From positions 15,930,001-15,994,000 of the forward strand of contig CM032233.1 in assembly GCA_019009955.1 (NCBI GenBank): a DNA stretch of 64,000 nucleotides. The letters run 5' to 3'. The translations under genes and the position numbers were made by a program. A model generated the notes under the pieces. That model had not been told where the DNA came from. It ran no database searches and worked only from the letters and a program-made list of their open reading frames with translations. The stretch comes from Riptortus pedestris (taxonomy: Eukaryota > Arthropoda > Insecta > Hemiptera > Alydidae). Shown piece after piece: positions 23,605 through 35,421 of the stretch (the stretch's first letter is position 1; the number at the start of each line of letters is the position of its first letter).

Positions 23605-23700
23605 ACACATGCTGGTATAACACACTTGTCATCTCATCTCAGCACATATTCCCTATTTCTGTATAAAAAAAATTGAGCAGAAGTCGGGGGAAGGTTAAAA
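23605..23700 (+). repeat. rep-A extended-type 5' fragment
   Basis: It matches the extended-module start after the head (GCTGGTATAACACACTTGTC, ATCTCATCTCAGCACATATT) and is cut by the next rep-A copy. Confidence 0.6.
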
Positions 23701-23701
23701 A

Positions 23702-24138
23702 GTCCGTCACGCAGGGGCTGCGTAAACTAAGCAGATTTCCCACGTGAAGTTTTACAATAGAGAAATCTCCATAGGAGAGCCGAACAGTTTCGGCAAAGGG
23801 CCGAACTAGCTTCTGGCGGGAAATTCAAAAATCCGTTATCGGCCTAAATTTAATAACAATGCAAATATCTCGGTTAATATTCAAGATAGGGAATAAATGT
23901 ATATAACAATATTTATAGTAAATTTAATTTGCAATAAAATTGAATCTGTACTATTTCTCGATCCGACGTATAGTAACGGAGATATTTCGAATTGTCGAAA
24001 ATCCTCCCCTTTAAACCCCCCCTCCCACTGGTCCGATTTCAGCCGTTAACGAACTTGATCTTTCTTTTTACATAAAACGACTAAATATCGAGTTTGGTAA
24101 CGATCAAACAAAAATTGCGACCGCTAGAGCGGTAACAG

Positions 24139-24200
<62 letters not shown>

Positions 24201-24326
24201 TTTTGAACGGACCTCATTTTCGTCATCTACTAGGTAGGATCGATGGACATTTGAAGAAAAATTTGGAAAATTCCGTCATGAGTACAACCTCAATAGCTGA
24301 TTTCCCTTAAGGGAAATCTGCTAAAA
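23702..24326 (+). repeat. rep-A, complete short form
   Basis: 625 bp with both ends intact and a (TA)n at about 24144-24197. A good reference copy for the short form. Confidence 0.92.
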
Positions 24327-24910
24327 CACAAGTGTACGAATAACTCGTTTAATTCTCGAGTTACGAAAAAAATATATAGAACAACAATTGTTGATCATCA
24401 ATAGTTTAACAAGACTGGTTATATAACATTTTACGATCCCACTTATAATAAGGGATATATTTAGAATTTTTGAAATCCGTTCTTGAAGTGTATGATTTTA
24501 CTTTGTGAGATATATGCAAATACTTACTACTAACCCCCCCCCCCCGCTTTAATTCTTGGAATACTAAAATTTGAGTTATTCTGATTCATTATAAATTATA
24601 GTACTAGATATAGTAAATAGTTTGCAATAAAGTTAATATGTTATAATCTGATATATATCAGTAATTGTTATTCTTTCCGATGAGGAATATGTCTATCTAT
24701 CCATTCAGCTCTGAATAGCTGGCAGACCTATTTGTATTACAATTTAGAAGCAGTTTCCTTTGGGAGCTTATTAAAATTGACTGAAAGATTTCTCATTACC
24801 GTTTGTATTTAGTCACGGTGGTGTTAAGTGTTAGCAGTATGCTGATTTCTCTATTGTAAAACTTCACGTGGGAAATCTGCTTAGTTTATGCAGCGCCTGC
24901 GTGACGGGTT
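24327..24910. repeat. rep-A fragments, forward extended then reverse long 5' half
   Basis: 24327-24480 has the CGAGTTACGAAAAAAATATA and CATCAATAGTTTAACAAGAC blocks (forward). 24481-24910 is the reversed long-form 5' half, ending CAGCGCCTGCGTGACGG. Confidence 0.7.
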
Positions 24911-26299
24911 ATTTTCATGTATCTCTCACAGTAAATGTTCCATGAAAATAATGCTTGGTATTAAAGCTTCGAATAAAGTGGTTCAGCATATTAATAAGAT
25001 ACGAGTAGCTAAATGCATATTTATTTTTTGAATGGAAAGTCAATTTATGATGGCCTTGGGGGGACCCATAAAACGAACAACCGGAGAGTTAGTCTTTAGT
25101 ATCTGTTAAAAATGAAATCTCGACTGCTTTAGTTATTTTAAAATTTCGCAAGGAACGCTCTTTGAATATCACTCATTGGTAAAAGACCACCACGGAGGAC
25201 TTGCGTAAACTAAGCAAATTTCCCAAGATGCTGGTATGACAGACACACTGTCCCATCTCACCTTATATTCTCTGAAAGAATTTCTCCCGTCGCACACTGG
25301 ATCGATCCTTCAGTAATGTTGGACATTGGGGAAAAAAATAAAAAATTTAATTTGGGATTTTGATTGTATTGTTAGTACCACATAAACCCTTTTCAATTGA
25401 GCAGATTGTTTTTTAGCCATATTATTGCAATGGTTTTTACATAATGCCTGGTTATAATTGCTATGTTAAAAAAAGCCTTGGTTTATTTAATTCGTCGTGA
25501 ACTCTTATTTCATTTTATAAATTATTGTTGCTTCCAGTACACATTAAGGGTATTATAACAAATCAAAAACTGGCACAAAAGGTTTTTAAAATTCCACTGA
25601 TTTTTTTTGAATCGAGCTGAAAATAATTTTATTTAATTGAATTCGCAAATCGCTTGTATTTGCTTGAAAAAATACCACTTGGCATGCTTTTAGGAGTATA
25701 TTGTCTTATTTACAAAGTCGTCAGATCTTGCCTAAACTTGCCTATTCATTAAATATTTTACTTTTAGTGTTAACGCTTTCGGTGCGGAAGACGTATTATA
25801 CCTCCCGCGGACCTTTCCCAACTACATACGGTGTAAAACGCCTCCTCCTCTACGCAATTGACGCCACCATTCACGTTCCAAGAAATACGCGTTTTTCTTG
25901 TCTAAATATTTTATATGTTGATATTATGTGTTTACAAATCACAATTCTCTGCTTAGTAAGCGATACGTAATCTGTATGTACACATTTAAAATTCATCCTA
26001 CCGTTATATCGCAACTGGCAAAATTGCTTAAAAAATTGCTGATGAGGTAGTTCAATAGAGTATTCGATGTGCTTTAAAATGACACCAGAATCAATATTCT
26101 AGGACCAGTAGAATCGGAGATATTAATGAATGACTCGCTCCAGTGTGCGTCGTAAGAAACCTATCTAAACAGAATTTGAAATATACTCAGTTAAAGTATT
26201 TAAAAAAGTGAAAATTACTTAAAGTAATAACCAGACGATTATAAGTGGGGCAGAGGCTGAAAACAAAAAAAGGCTGAGGCTGAAAAATCGTATTATGGC
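24911..26299. other. Longest spacer of the first half; no gene recognised
   Basis: A decayed extended-type head (GGACTTGCGTAAACTAAGCA) lies at about 25200. The ORF 25701-25970 (plus, 89 codons) covers a GC-richer patch but has no motif I recognise. The rest is AT-rich. Confidence 0.4.
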
Positions 26300-26483
26300 T
26301 TAATATTCGAGATAAGAAAAAAATGTATCGTCGAAATGTGACTTTAATTCAATCTTCGTTGAATGAGCAATGGCCGTAGTTCAATAGATGAAATACACAT
26401 GAACTATCTCCACCGATTTATTTTCCTCTACATGTTTCGCATCCTCTGTAACGCCTCTTCAGGAGTAACCCACTATTATAAAA
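26300..26483 (-). mobile_element. Penelope-like tail with hammerhead-like motif, copy 1
   Basis: On the minus strand (26465 to 26426) it reads CTC, CTGAAGA, a GCGT/ATGC stem, GAA, ACATGT, A, GAG. These fit a short stem I, conserved core, stem II and self-complementary stem III. No coding sequence is attached. It directly abuts a rep-A start. Confidence 0.55.
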
Positions 26484-27160
26484 GTCCGTCACGCAGGGGC
26501 TGCGTAAACTAAGCAGATTTCCCATGCGAAGGTTTACAATTGATAAATATACATACAAATAACACTACCGTGAATGTTAAGTAAATAAATACAAACGTTA
26601 ATGAGAAATCTTTCAGTCAATTTACAATACAAGTTAATAATCTCTACAACTGAAAGCAGCTGAAACAAGCAGGCTAGCCAATCTCGTAGCGCTCAATATA
26701 TAGATAGACCGGAAGGACAAACAATTAATGAAATATACCTGAATATAACATATTAATTTTATTGAAAAAACAAACTTGTTATTACAAGTAATATATGTTA
26801 ATGAAAGTCAGCATCAATTAATGTATCTCAATCACTCAAATTTTAGAAATCCAAGAACATAAGAAGGGGAGGGGGGGTCAACGAACGTATTTGCACATTT
26901 CCCACAAAGTAAAAGTTCAACGAAAACCAAATTTGGTATTTAGCCTTGTAATGAAGTGGTTTATACAATAACAGCTTATTGTTAATATGACGAATTGAAG
27001 TGGAGTTTTGCTGGAGGATGAAAAATGCAAATATCTCGGTTACTACATGAGGCTAGAGAATAAAAAAGGGGATTATAACAATCAATATTTATAGCAAATG
27101 TAATTATGACAATAAGACCTATCGAATAGCTTATTTCCCTTAAGGGAAATCTTGCTAAAA
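26484..27160 (+). repeat. rep-A, long form without the (TA)n block
   Basis: Complete head and long-form 5' region. The copy jumps from the CAATAAGACCTATCGAATAG area straight to the terminal palindrome (CCCTTAAGGGAAATC, TTGCTAAAA). The C-rich tract, conserved block and (TA)n are deleted. Confidence 0.85.
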
Positions 27161-27169
27161 TTCGTATCT

Positions 27170-27373
27170 TATATGGCTTAATATTTGGCAGATAAGACCG
27201 AAAAAATATGTCTGTCGCATTGTGTCCTTGTAATTCAATCTACTCCACTTGAATGAGAAATGGCCGTAGTTCAATAGATGAAATACACGAGAACTATCTC
27301 CACCGATTTATTTTCCTCTACATGTTTCGCGTCCTCTGTAACGCTCTTCAGGAGTAACCCACTATTATAAAAA
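27170..27373 (-). mobile_element. Penelope-like tail with hammerhead-like motif, copy 2
   Basis: Closely similar to the stretch at 26300-26483, including the CACTATTATAAAA junction to the next rep-A head. The motif lies at 27354 to 27316 on the minus strand, with one base missing in the stem II side of the first copy's equivalent. Confidence 0.55.
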
Positions 27374-27908
27374 GTCCGTCATGCAGGGGCTGCGTAAACT
27401 GAGCAGATTTCCCACGTGAAGTTTTACAATAGAGAAATCTGCCTAATAACAACTGTAGTAGTAAGAAACCTCTAAACCTAAAACATTATTTAGGGCGTAA
27501 TAACCCAGTAGTTTCTCACCCCAAAAAAGAGTTAACCTAACCTCTCTAAACCTATTCACGAGGGACGAATAGTTGTGGAAACGGCCGCCAGAGCTCTCAG
27601 CGGAAAGTCCGAACATAGCCCACTCTTGCCGACCACACGCAGAATACAAATGAAAATATCTCGGTTAATATTCAAGATACAGAATAAATGTATAGAACTA
27701 TTAAAATTATTCTATACAATTTTTCGATCCGACGCATAATAACGGAGATATTTTGAATTTTCCAAAATCCCCCCTCTAAACCCCCCCTCCCACTGGTACG
27801 ATTTCAGCCATTAACGAACTTGATCTTCCTTTTTACATAAATCGATTAAATTCCGAGTTTGTTAACGATCAAACAAAAATTGCGATGACTGCGCTAGAGC
27901 GGGAACAG

Positions 27909-27986
<78 letters not shown>

Positions 27987-28106
27987 GAACGGACCTCATT
28001 TTCGTCATCTCCTGGGTAGGATCGATGGGCATTTGAAGAAATTTTTCGAAACTCGCATCATGAGTACGACCTCAATAGCTGATTTCCCTGAAGGGAAATC
28101 TGCTAA
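27374..28106 (+). repeat. rep-A, complete short form
   Basis: 733 bp, head GTCCGTCATGCAGGGGCTGC, (TA)n at about 27913-27980, and a tail with one palindrome mismatch (CCCTGAAGGG). Confidence 0.9.
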
Positions 28107-28485
28107 TTTGTCACAGGCAGAACAGTTTATTTTATAGAAATAGTATTTTGTTTCCTTGGATTTGAGTTTATCTTTTTTATACGACAGAAACTTTTACTGA
28201 TTTTATAGTTCATAAAAAGGAGTTTGTAAATAATTTGCGGTTGGCTCCATCTGCTCTTTCAGCCTTTCCAGTTAATGTTATACTGCTGAACATGTGTTCG
28301 AGCTCCTTAGACATAAAGGAATTTTACGTCATCCTCTTTCGTTTATACTCTAGGTAAACCTTTATCCCTTTTTTTAAGGTGTGGTGGCTTGAAGATCCTT
28401 GGGATGGAAATATGTTTGATATATAGTCCTTTGAAGTGGTTTCTTTCTTGGCAGACTTTTCTAAAAATAAAAAATAATCACATAA
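28107..28485. other. AT-rich spacer, no feature seen
   Basis: A CTTTTTTTAAGG-type phrase and a GGAATTTTACGTCATCCTCT stretch recur in reverse at about 32080-32170 (GATGATGCAAAATTCCTTTA). This indicates an additional dispersed repeat of unknown type. Confidence 0.4.
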
Positions 28486-28964
28486 AGCTCCGTCACGCAA
28501 GGACTGCGTAAACTAAGCAGATCCCACTGTGATCTTTAGTTAACGGTTAAATATCGAGTATGGTATAGATCCAATAAACATTTTCGAGTCAAGAATGTAA
28601 AATAACTTAAATGATGCCGTCATCACACGATTTGGATATTATTTCGTCTAGTAAATATCTGTTGAATACAATATTCGTTATATAAGCTTTGAATAAAGTG
28701 ATTCATTATATGAGTATGACAGCTTATTACTAATATGAAATGAGTGAAAGTTCGGATTTTTATAGGTCATAAAATGTGCTGCAGTAAGATTGGTTGCACG
28801 CCGATTTTTCGAACCGAAATATAATAACGGAGATATTTCAAATTTTAGCAGATGTCCCTTAAGGGAAATCAGCTATTGAGGTCGTACTCATGAGGCGATT
28901 TTCGGAAAATTTCTTCAAATGTCCATCGATCCTACCCAGGAGCTGGTGAAAATGAGGTCCGTTC

Positions 28965-29010
<46 letters not shown>
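28486..29010. repeat. rep-A head and module (+), then rep-A 3' end (-)
   Basis: 28486-28840 is a forward head (CTCCGTCACGCAAGGACTGC) joined to an extended-module interior. 28841-29010 is the reversed 3' end (TTTTAGCAGATGTCCCTTAA) running into (TA)n, where a Helitron begins. Confidence 0.7.
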
Positions 29011-29011
<1 letters not shown>

Positions 29012-29021
<10 letters not shown>

Positions 29022-30076
29022 ATAAAATTGTAACTCTGCTGTACATTGATTTCACGACCAACTTTTCCGTTTTCACATGTCATAGACACCATAAAAGCAT
29101 TTGTTTCTTTGAGTCTTTTATTTTGTTACCTTTTTCAAACGCATAAACGGCTGAACCGAATTTATGAAACTTGGTATGTATATTAACGTCTATAACCCAA
29201 CGTAGACATTAGCTATATTTAATTTTCGCTGAACGAACAGGAGTGGGGCATATAAGAAGCCTGAAAATTAAAATAGCGATATTTCGTTTTCTATTGGTTT
29301 TTCGGTAAATATGCACATAACAAAAGTTGTTTATTTTGTTATTTAGAGTAACTTTTGTCATATACACTTTTGTCGTATACCGAAGTTTAAATGCGTTATA
29401 CGCTAAACATTATAGTGGGAGTCAACAATATTATTTGCCAAAAAAGACTCAATCGAACTAAATAAAACTCGGTATGTGTATTAGCAGTGAGGCCTTCATT
29501 ATAATAAGCCATACCAACATTTCTATGGATGGGCAGGAGTGGGGGTTATAAGGGAAGCCTGAAATTAAAAATAGCGATATTTCGTTTCCTATTGGTTTTC
29601 CACAAAAATTATAACATAACAAAAGTTGTTTATTTTGTTATTTGGAGTAACTTTTGTTATATACACTTTTGTCGTATACCTAAGTATAAATGAGTTATAC
29701 GTTAAAACTTTAGCGGGCACTAACGGCTGAACCGAACTTAACAAAACTCGGTATGTCAATTAGCATTAATTCTTCCATGATTATAAGTTATATTAAAATT
29801 TTTAGGTTCGAACGGGAGGGGGGTTAAAAGGGAGGCCTGAAATAAAAATTCACCATATTTACATGTATAAGAGACGGGAAATATAAAAATATCGAAGACT
29901 GTGAAGCCTTAGCAAACAAATAATTCTATTATTAGCAAATCCACGCCAAAGATGGGTATCAATCCTAAACACTGGGACGGGTAAATGTCAAAATATTGTG
30001 CAATGTAAAGCCTGCTAAAAAATACCATCACCAATCAGCCTCAAATGAATTCCGCGAAGCCGGGTATCTGAGCTAG
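29012..30076 (+). mobile_element. Helitron, non-autonomous, with 3' CTAG
   Basis: The 5' end is TATAATAAAATTGTAACTCT within TA-rich DNA. The interior has repeated units containing AACAAAAGTT, TTTATTTTGTTATTTAGAGT and AACTTTTGTT. The 3' end reads CGCGAAGCCGGGTATCTGAG followed by CTAG at 30073-30076. The terminal hairpin and CTAG are the Helitron signature. There is no coding sequence. Confidence 0.8.
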
Positions 30077-30084
30077 TATATATA

Positions 30085-30088
30085 TATA

Positions 30089-30137
<49 letters not shown>

Positions 30138-30429
30138 AAATTCCCCTTCTAAACCTTCTTGCCTCTCTCGCTAGTCCGAGGTCAGTCATAAACGGGCATG
30201 ATTTCTAGTTTTGGATTAAATACTTATATATCGAGTTTGGAAAGGATGAACCGAACATTGCGACCGCTAAAGCGATTAAAACGCGAGTATATATATATAT
30301 AATTAGAACAGGACCTCGTTTTCGTTATCAACTAAGATAGTGTCGATAGACATTTGAGGACATTTTTCGAAAATCACATCATGTGTATAAACTCAATAGC
30401 TGATTCTCTCTAAGAGAAACCTGCTAAAA
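30085..30429 (+). repeat. rep-A, 3' half, diverged
   Basis: (TA)n, C-rich tract, diverged conserved block, a second short (TA)n and a diverged end (CTCTCTAAGAGAAACCTGCTAAAA-like). Compensatory changes keep the terminal palindrome symmetrical (TTCTCTCTAAGAGAAAC). Confidence 0.7.
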
Positions 30430-31115
30430 TGCTCAGACTACCAGCATTCGTAGATTAATGAATATTCTCATTGGTCGACGAATGTGTGTGTCTCTTTACT
30501 TCTTCTCTCTTTCTTTGGGAATCTGTTGAGGAGAAATTTGTTCAGAGGAGTATCAGGACTCCATGAACTGGCAAGAGCTACCTATCGATAAAACCAGTAG
30601 AACGAGGTCTCTCCACTTGCAACTCCCGAAATGCTCTTAGCGAATATTGGTGCCCGACAGTTTTTATGAGTTATAAAAAATTAAGTTTAGGCCAATATTG
30701 ATGGAAATAAAATTAGGTAATTTATAGTAGGGTGTAAACTCTCACAATACCACCCAACTCACAGGAATTTTTAAACACATTCATTTTATCACTTTATTAG
30801 TTCTGATAATAAATATTATTTGGTTCTACGAGCCTCTAAACATTTCAAAAAAATTGGACCGTTACTAAAATATTCAGAGCATTTTAATGTTTCACGACAT
30901 TAGGCAAGATAGATCTCTTTTAGTTTTCCTGAGATCACGAATATTTCCAAAACAAACTATTTCCGGATAATCGTAAACTAAAAAGAAGATGTTATCTCTC
31001 CGCGTATTCTATATTTCTATGTAAACCGATGACTAGTGGACGAGGAGGAGGGGAGGGTTAAAGGCTGAAAACAAGGACGTACCTTTAACTCGCTTAATAT
31101 TTGAGTTACTAAACA
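30430..31115. other. Spacer, with a forward extended-module fragment at its end
   Basis: No gene is seen. From about 31045 a G-rich tract and GGCTGAAAACAAGGACGTAC mark the start of a family fragment cut by the next copy. Confidence 0.4.
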
Positions 31116-31716
31116 GTCCGTCACGCAGGGGCTGCGTAAACTAAGCAGACTTCCCACGTGAAGTTATACAATAGAGAAATCTCCATACGAGAGCCGAGTG
31201 GCTACGGAAACGGCCGAACTAGCTTTTGGCGGGAAACTCACTCGTGCGTTACTGCCCACATTTAATAAAAATGCAAATATCTCGGGTTAATATACAAGAT
31301 AGAGAATAAATGTATAGAACAATATTTATAGTAAATTTAATTTGCAATAAGATTGGTTCTATACAATTTTCTGATCCGACACATGGTAACGGAGATATTT
31401 CGAATTTTTGAAAATTCCCTCCTCTAAATCTCTAGATCTGTCTTTTTGCATAAAACGTTTAAATATCGTTTTCCCTATCACATGCGATTTGGCTTAGTTC
31501 GAAGTTCCTCCCCTCTAACCCCCCCCCCTTTCCACCTCCCACTGGTCTGAATTCAGCCGTTAACGAACTTGATCTTTCTTTTTACATAAACTACTTTTAC
31601 GACTAAATATCGAGTTTGCTAATTAAACAATAATTGCGACCGCTAGAGCGGTAAAAAACAAATATATACACACATACACACACACTCACCTATACACACA
31701 CACACACACACACACC

Positions 31717-31779
<63 letters not shown>

Positions 31780-31865
31780 TTTTGAACGGACCTCATTTTC
31801 GTCATCTCCTAGGTAGGAGCCATGGACATTTGAAAAATATTTTTGAGACCTCAATAGCTGATTTC
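31116..31865 (+). repeat. rep-A, short form with lost 3' palindrome
   Basis: Full 5' part. The C-rich region appears duplicated (two tracts, about 31409-31440 and 31503-31550). The microsatellite is a mosaic of (CA)n and (TA)n. It ends at CAATAGCTGATTTCA without the hairpin. Confidence 0.8.
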
Positions 31866-32020
31866 AAGAAATTGTTGTAGAACCAATCTTGCTAAACTAT
31901 TTATACTCTACAGTTGTTGTTATATGTAGGTTTTTTTCATAACTCAAATATTAAGCTATTTTTTCGTACTTTCAGTATTTCATCTTTGTTGAAATATGGT
32001 GTGATAGGACTACTAGTGAA
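31866..32020 (-). repeat. rep-A extended-module fragment
   Basis: It contains one copy of the segment that is amplified at 3.6-5.0 kb (AACCAATCTTGCTAAACTAT, TACTCTACAGTTGTTG) and the TTCATAACTCAAATATTAAG block. Confidence 0.65.
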
Positions 32021-32638
32021 AGAAACCACTTCGAATGACTATATATCAAACATATTTTCATCACAAGGACCTTCAAGCCAAAAACCTTAAAAAAAAAAAA
32101 AGGATAAAGCGTTAGCTAGGGAATAAACAAAAGAGGATGATGCAAAATTCCTTTATATCTACGGAGGTCGAACACATGTACAGCGGTATAACATTAACAG
32201 GCAAGGTTGAAATAGCAGTTGCAGCCAACCGCAAATTCTTTACAAACTCATTTTTATGAACTATAACAGCGCATAAGGTTATAAATACTATCGGAATACG
32301 TTTAAGGACTCTTTTATTGTGTAATAAAAAATTATCGCGTCACTAAAATACAACGCGAAACATAAATTGTATCACAAAATACAACCATCCAGCCTTCTTG
32401 AGTTTCAACCACTCAAAATTAATGCCTGTCGCCTGTTATCTACAACCTGAATAACTCTCCAACCTGACTTTAAGTTGAATTACGTGATCCATTCTTAACA
32501 TATATTATTCTTTATAATAATAATCATATTGTGTATTATCATTGACACAGAGGTGATCTTATCTCACCATGTATTCTCTATTAGTAAGTAAAATTCCTCT
32601 GAGTAAGTTGAGGTATAATGAATGCTGAAATCAAGAAA
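32021..32638. other. AT-rich spacer, no gene seen
   Basis: It carries the reverse of the phrase noted at 28.3 kb and a GCTGAAATCAAGAAA family start at its end. Nothing else can be supported. Confidence 0.4.
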
Positions 32639-33080
32639 GTCCGTCACGCAGGGGCTGCATAAACTAAGCTGATTTCCCACGTGCTGGCATAACACAGTTG
32701 TGATCTCATCTCACCACATATTCTCTAATTCTCTGTGCAAAACCCGATGAATAGAAGGCTGAGGGAGGGGGAGGGGAGTTACTGAAGGCTGAAAACAAGA
32801 AAGCACGAATAAATTGCTTAATACTTGAGTTACGAAAAAAAGGTTAGAACACCGATTGTAGGTCATCAATAGTTAAACAAGATTGGTTCTGTAACATATT
32901 AAGATCCTAATCATAATTGAGTGAATATTTTGAATTTTCGAATTCCCCTCCTCTGTATATCCCCGCTATTCCATGTCCGTATTCTACCGATAACAAACAC
33001 GATCTTTAGTGTTGACTGCAACGGCGAAATATCGAGTATGGTATAGATAAAATAAAAATTTTAAAGGTAAGACCGAAAAA
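32639..33080 (+). repeat. rep-A extended copy, upstream module
   Basis: Head GTCCGTCACGCAGGGGCTGC, then GTGCTGGCATAACACAGTTG, the TTACTGAAGGC block, the single-copy minisatellite progenitor (GATTGTAGGTCATCAATAGT) and the TATCGAGTATGG block. It is interrupted at 33080 by an insertion and continues at 34376. Confidence 0.8.
33037..33080. repeat. 44-bp direct repeat, left copy
   Basis: Positions 33037-33080 are identical to 34332-34375 (begins TATGGTATAG, ends GACCGAAAAA). The pair flanks the insertion at 33081-34331. Confidence 0.9.
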
Positions 33081-34331
33081 CATTCACTTAAGACTGACAC
33101 TTGAACAGGTTAAAAGAGGAATGAAAATGATCAAGTAATAAAATTGGAACTGCCTAAGTCGATACTTACTAACCGAACCAGTTTTAATATTTACATTGGT
33201 ATCAGCAATTCAAGTTAATCCTTAGCTTTGAGCATTTGTTTTTACATCTCAACTTCGGTGTTTTCTTTCTGTTCTAAGGTTCTAATTTCTAAATTACCTT
33301 CGAAAACATAACTTTTCAAACTTTATTTGTCTTATTTTTGAAGGCAGCTTGCGGTGGATTTTCGGGATTGAGGTACCCCTTTTGTTCTTCATGGGCGCTT
33401 TTTGCTTTGAAAAATTGTCAGATTTCAGGTAACACGCTGCGAGTTAAGCCCTTCAAAAATTGTTCTATCTCGAGCCTCTCTCGTGACACATTAAAATCAG
33501 TATTTCTCTGTTGGTTTCGAGTATCGCTTTACCGATTCGGAGGGAAACTCTCGGATACATCGCTGTTTCTTCGATACCTCAATTTTGAATAACCCTCGTC
33601 TGCATCTCGACAAGTGTTGATAGAACTCGAATGTTTATATCTTTACCTATTGTATGTCTTTGGAGTTTAAGTATGTCATCTAAATAATACAGCTTTATTA
33701 TGTACGTGTGTACAGCCGCTGTTATTTATTACCCAAATTTCATTTAATCTGTTGTTTGAATGTTGAAATTATTTAATTTTGTTTTTCATACTTATTTATT
33801 TGCATTATTATTGCTCAGCATTTTGAATTCTTTAAATTATTGGTTTAGAAGCGTTCTTTTGAATCGTTGTCTAATGCGCATTCTATCAGACATGCACAGA
33901 ACTAATGCGACTTCTTTTCCTTCTCTCTTTTTTCAATGTTTTTCATTTGCAAAAACTTTTAATTCCTTCCTTTTTATGTATATCATATTTTTACTTATTG
34001 AAATTGTGGCTGTTTTAATATCATCTTAAAAGTCAGTTCCCTACTTCCCCTATTTACAAAATTAATTTTAAACAGTTTATTATACTGTATATCATTCATA
34101 GTACATTTCATCCATTTCATAATTGGTTATTTTTTTTACAATTTTATGTATAAAGTTTTTTTGAATATTTCACTTCTTGACAGTTAGATAGTTCAAATCT
34201 TTTCTTTTTTTCATTTTGAATGACATGACATACGGAATAAATTCCTTACTAATCGAAAGAGGAGCTTTTCGTATTTTTTTGCCAATAAACGTCACACATA
34301 TATCGATAAGAATAACGTATCTGCAAAATAC
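33081..34331. mobile_element. 1.25-kb insertion of unknown class
   Basis: This is unique sequence dropped into a rep-A extended copy and bounded by a 44-bp perfect direct repeat. It has no terminal inverted repeat, no poly-A tail, no Helitron hairpin and no recognisable protein. The two plus-strand ORFs inside (33338-33592, 33760-34029) have no motif I know. An atypically long target duplication or a repair-associated tandem duplication with filler are both possible. Confidence 0.5.
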
Positions 34332-34375
34332 TATGGTATAGATAAAATAAAAATTTTAAAGGTAAGACCGAAAAA
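34332..34375. repeat. 44-bp direct repeat, right copy
   Basis: Exact copy of 33037-33080. Confidence 0.9.
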
Positions 34376-34775
34376 ACTTAAATTGATAAAGGTCTCATGA
34401 AAACAATATATGGTATTTAAGCTTAGAATAAAGAGGTGCATGCAGCTCAACGTTAATATGACATGAGTAGGTGTGGGGGTTTACTGAAGGATGGAAACTA
34501 AAAAATGCAAATATCTCGGCTAATATTCATATTAGAAAAAAAATGTACATAGTAATATTTATAAGAAATTAAATTAGCAATAAGATTAATCTTATATAAT
34601 TTTTCGTTCCGACGTATAACAATGGAGATATTTCGAATTCTCTTCTTTAACACCACCCCTCACGCCGTGTCCGATTTTAACTGTTATCGAACTTGTTCTT
34701 TAGTTTTGAATGAAATTCTTATATAGCGAGTTTGGTAACGATAATACAAAAATTACGACTGCTACAGCGGTAACA

Positions 34776-34840
<65 letters not shown>

Positions 34841-34880
34841 GAATGACCTTATTTTCATTATCTCCTTGCTAGGATCGATG
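34376..34880 (+). repeat. rep-A extended copy, downstream module
   Basis: It continues from the upstream module with AATATATGGTATTTAAGC, GGGGGTTTACTGAAGG, the conserved block, a (TA)n at about 34780-34835 and the TGACCTTATTTTCATTATCT region. The terminal hairpin is missing. Confidence 0.75.
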
Positions 34881-34968
34881 GGCATTTTCGAAAAATTATA
34901 ACGTATGGCATTGCTGAATATTTGCAGAAATGAGCATACTTCGATAAATACGTACTTAGACGTAGATA

Positions 34969-35421
34969 GTCCGTCACGTATTTGCATTTATCTCAAAACG
35001 TAAAAGTCCCACGAGGACAATATTTGGTACTTAGGCTTCAAATAAAGTGCTTCATAATATAACAGCTTATTCTTAATATGACATGAGTAGGAGTGGGGGT
35101 TTATTGAAGTTCTAAAACTAATAAATGCAAATATTTCCGTTATTAATTAAGATATTGAAAAAACGTGCATAAGAACATTTATATAACATTACATTCTCAA
35201 TAAGATTGATTCTATACAATTTTTCCATCCGATACATAACTACTGAGATATTTTATCTCCCGGTTTTCTCCGTTATATATATATACTTATTTATTTATTT
35301 TGTTTATGCCCCACATCAAAATCTTTATTTAGGGGTGGTTAGAACAATATATTTATCCCTTCATGTAAACCTTGATGAACAACCTCAACAGCTGGTTTCC
35401 CTTGGGGGAAATCTGCTAAAA
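34969..35421 (+). repeat. rep-A, internally rearranged
   Basis: Head GTCCGTCACG fused to ATTTGCATTTATCTCAAAAC, module blocks, then about 120 bp of unrelated sequence. It ends in the 3' terminus with a mutated palindrome (TTTCCCTTGGGGGAAATC, TGCTAAAA). Confidence 0.7.

Noticed and set aside
25701..25970. 89-codon ORF in a GC-richer patch
   Set aside because: The translation resembles no family I know. It could be an old element remnant; there is not enough for a gene call.
33338..34029. Two ORFs inside the 1.25-kb insertion as its transposase
   Set aside because: No catalytic motif, zinc finger or nuclease signature is visible, and the second is a low-complexity F/L/S-rich translation typical of AT-rich DNA.
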